From positions 4,464,001-4,528,000 of the forward strand of contig OZ242366.1 of the NCBI GenBank assembly GCA_965208945.1: DNA of 64,000 bases, in the 5' to 3' direction. The position numbers and the translations under genes are program-made. The stretch is from JAPPLB01 sp965208945 (lineage in GTDB: Bacteria; Acidobacteriota; Terriglobia; Bryobacterales; UBA6623). Below, one piece after another: positions 63,532 to 64,000 of the stretch (position 1 is the first letter of the stretch; each line of letters begins with the position of its first letter). Below the pieces are notes generated by a model, which ran no database searches, was not told the origin of the DNA, and saw nothing but the letters and a program-made list of their open reading frames with translations.

Positions 63532-63632
63532 AGAGCCGTGATTCGTATCTCGTGTTTCGTGTCTCGTGATGCAAAAACAGAATCCAGAAATGCGCACCCC
63601 GGGGGATGTGTAAAGGCCGTGATTCGTATTTT
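63532..63632 (+). repeat. Heptamer arrays B23 and B24
   Basis: GATTCGT, ATCTCGT, GTTTCGT, GTCTCGT, GATGC; then GATTCGT ATTTTTGT. The remaining gap to 63881 shows no gene I would defend. Confidence 0.7.
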
Positions 63633-63881
63633 TGTGCTTCCGGGCGAACTCTCCAGCGGTCGCAACCCTTCGGGCGATGGACGTTTGCGATCCGATTCGT
63701 TCCGTCAACGGTGCTGAGCTTGCCGCCCGCCGTGACCTCAGCTTTTTCTTCGTAGCGAGCGCAGTAGCCCGCCGCGCTTTTCCCTTTGCACGACGGGACT
63801 TTTTCCATGGGCTGCTACGCTGGAAGTGTACGGCGGCATCACTCTTTTTTTCGACCTGTTACTGCTCGGCCCTGGCGTGTC

Positions 63882-64000
63882 ATGAGCTTCCCCACCGGCT
63901 ATCGAACGAAACTACTTGGGGCCTTGCAAACGATCGATGCCGCCAAAGTCGATGAAGCCATCCGCGTTTTCGCCCTGGCGCGCGAAGAAGACCGCCAGAT
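63882..64000 (+). CDS. SIS-domain protein start (phosphoheptose isomerase-like), truncated by window
   Basis: 39 residues: MSFPTGYRTKLLGALQTIDA, AKVDEAIRVFALAREEDRQ. The amphipathic helices leading up to an expected GNGGSAS motif match the N-terminus of GmhA-like SIS proteins. The rest lies beyond the window. Its position after a heptose-kinase-like gene supports the call. Confidence 0.6.
   Translation, partial: MSFPTGYRTKLLGALQTIDAAKVDEAIRVFALAREEDRQ

Noticed and set aside
63632..63955. 107-residue open frame near the window end
   Set aside because: Cys/Arg-rich, no family features, overlaps the better SIS-domain start at 63882.

Overview
The window is about 64 kb of GC-rich bacterial chromosome carrying single-copy housekeeping genes (clpP, frdABCD, mutY, infA, hemH, an iscS-type desulfurase, tRNA-Leu) and an unusually heavy load of dispersed non-coding repeats. 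The gene content points to Acidobacteriota, possibly a Solibacter/Bryobacter-like lineage: a cytochrome/DUF1501 pair of the PSD1 type, Tat-exported SelA-like and DapA-like proteins, and conserved hypotheticals that I associate with that phylum. This is inference from gene families; Planctomycetota or Verrucomicrobiota share part of this repertoire.

Layout. 1-231 is the end of a clpP paralogue. An IS110/IS1111-family insertion sequence (485-1925) follows. Next come frdDCBA on the minus strand, mutY, a zinc-ribbon/TM2 membrane protein, tRNA-Leu(CAA), a PhoD-like lipoprotein, and two peptidoglycan enzymes (a lytic transglycosylase and an AMIN-amidase). 14290-23104 is a seven-gene plus-strand operon: ACP-acyl-AMP ligase-acyltransferase, PlsY, queuosine salvage protein, HAD phosphatase, LarA-like protein, NAD epimerase and lipid kinase. 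It looks like an uncharacterised lipid or glycolipid pathway. It is followed by ccmC/ccmD-like genes, an exported SelA-like protein, an IS1182-family element and a second IS110 copy. The PSD1 and DUF1501 pair, a histidine phosphatase and a second exported SelA-like protein come next, then a 1.6-kb gene-poor repeat field (35652-37236). After that lie a sugar-acid-like cluster (DapA family, enolase superfamily, bicupin), an ABC-2 exporter, a quinone-oxidoreductase-like MDR protein, and XdhC plus MocA for molybdoenzyme maturation. Two tiny membrane proteins and a PD-(D/E)XK-like protein follow. 50042-53291 is a toxin-antitoxin graveyard with one AT-rich foreign gene, and hemH lies inside it. The window closes with a betaine-type ABC transporter, infA, a VOC protein, a second IS1182 copy, DUF2203, cysteine desulfurase, and an unknown protein/PfkB kinase/SIS cluster.

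The most distinctive content is non-coding. (1) A roughly 190-bp fold-back repeat (family A) occurs about 14 times. Its ends read CTAGCCTGCATTTCTCACC and the inverse, and it has a central hairpin and a 9-bp GC stem. (2) Both IS110 copies sit at the identical point in the central loop of family A. The non-coding tail of the IS carries two segments matching the two halves of that target, as expected for a seek/bridge RNA programmed against the repeat. (3) Both IS1182 copies sit on the CTAG at the edge of a family A copy. (4) More than 20 heptanucleotide arrays (GATTCGT/GTTTCGT/GTCTCGT/GACTCGT) lie between genes, and every one I found is on the same strand. At least five further short repeat families (C-G) accompany them.

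Repeats repeatedly touch genes. They provide stop codons (frdD, DUF2203), split the frd operon, and offer spurious in-frame N-terminal extensions.
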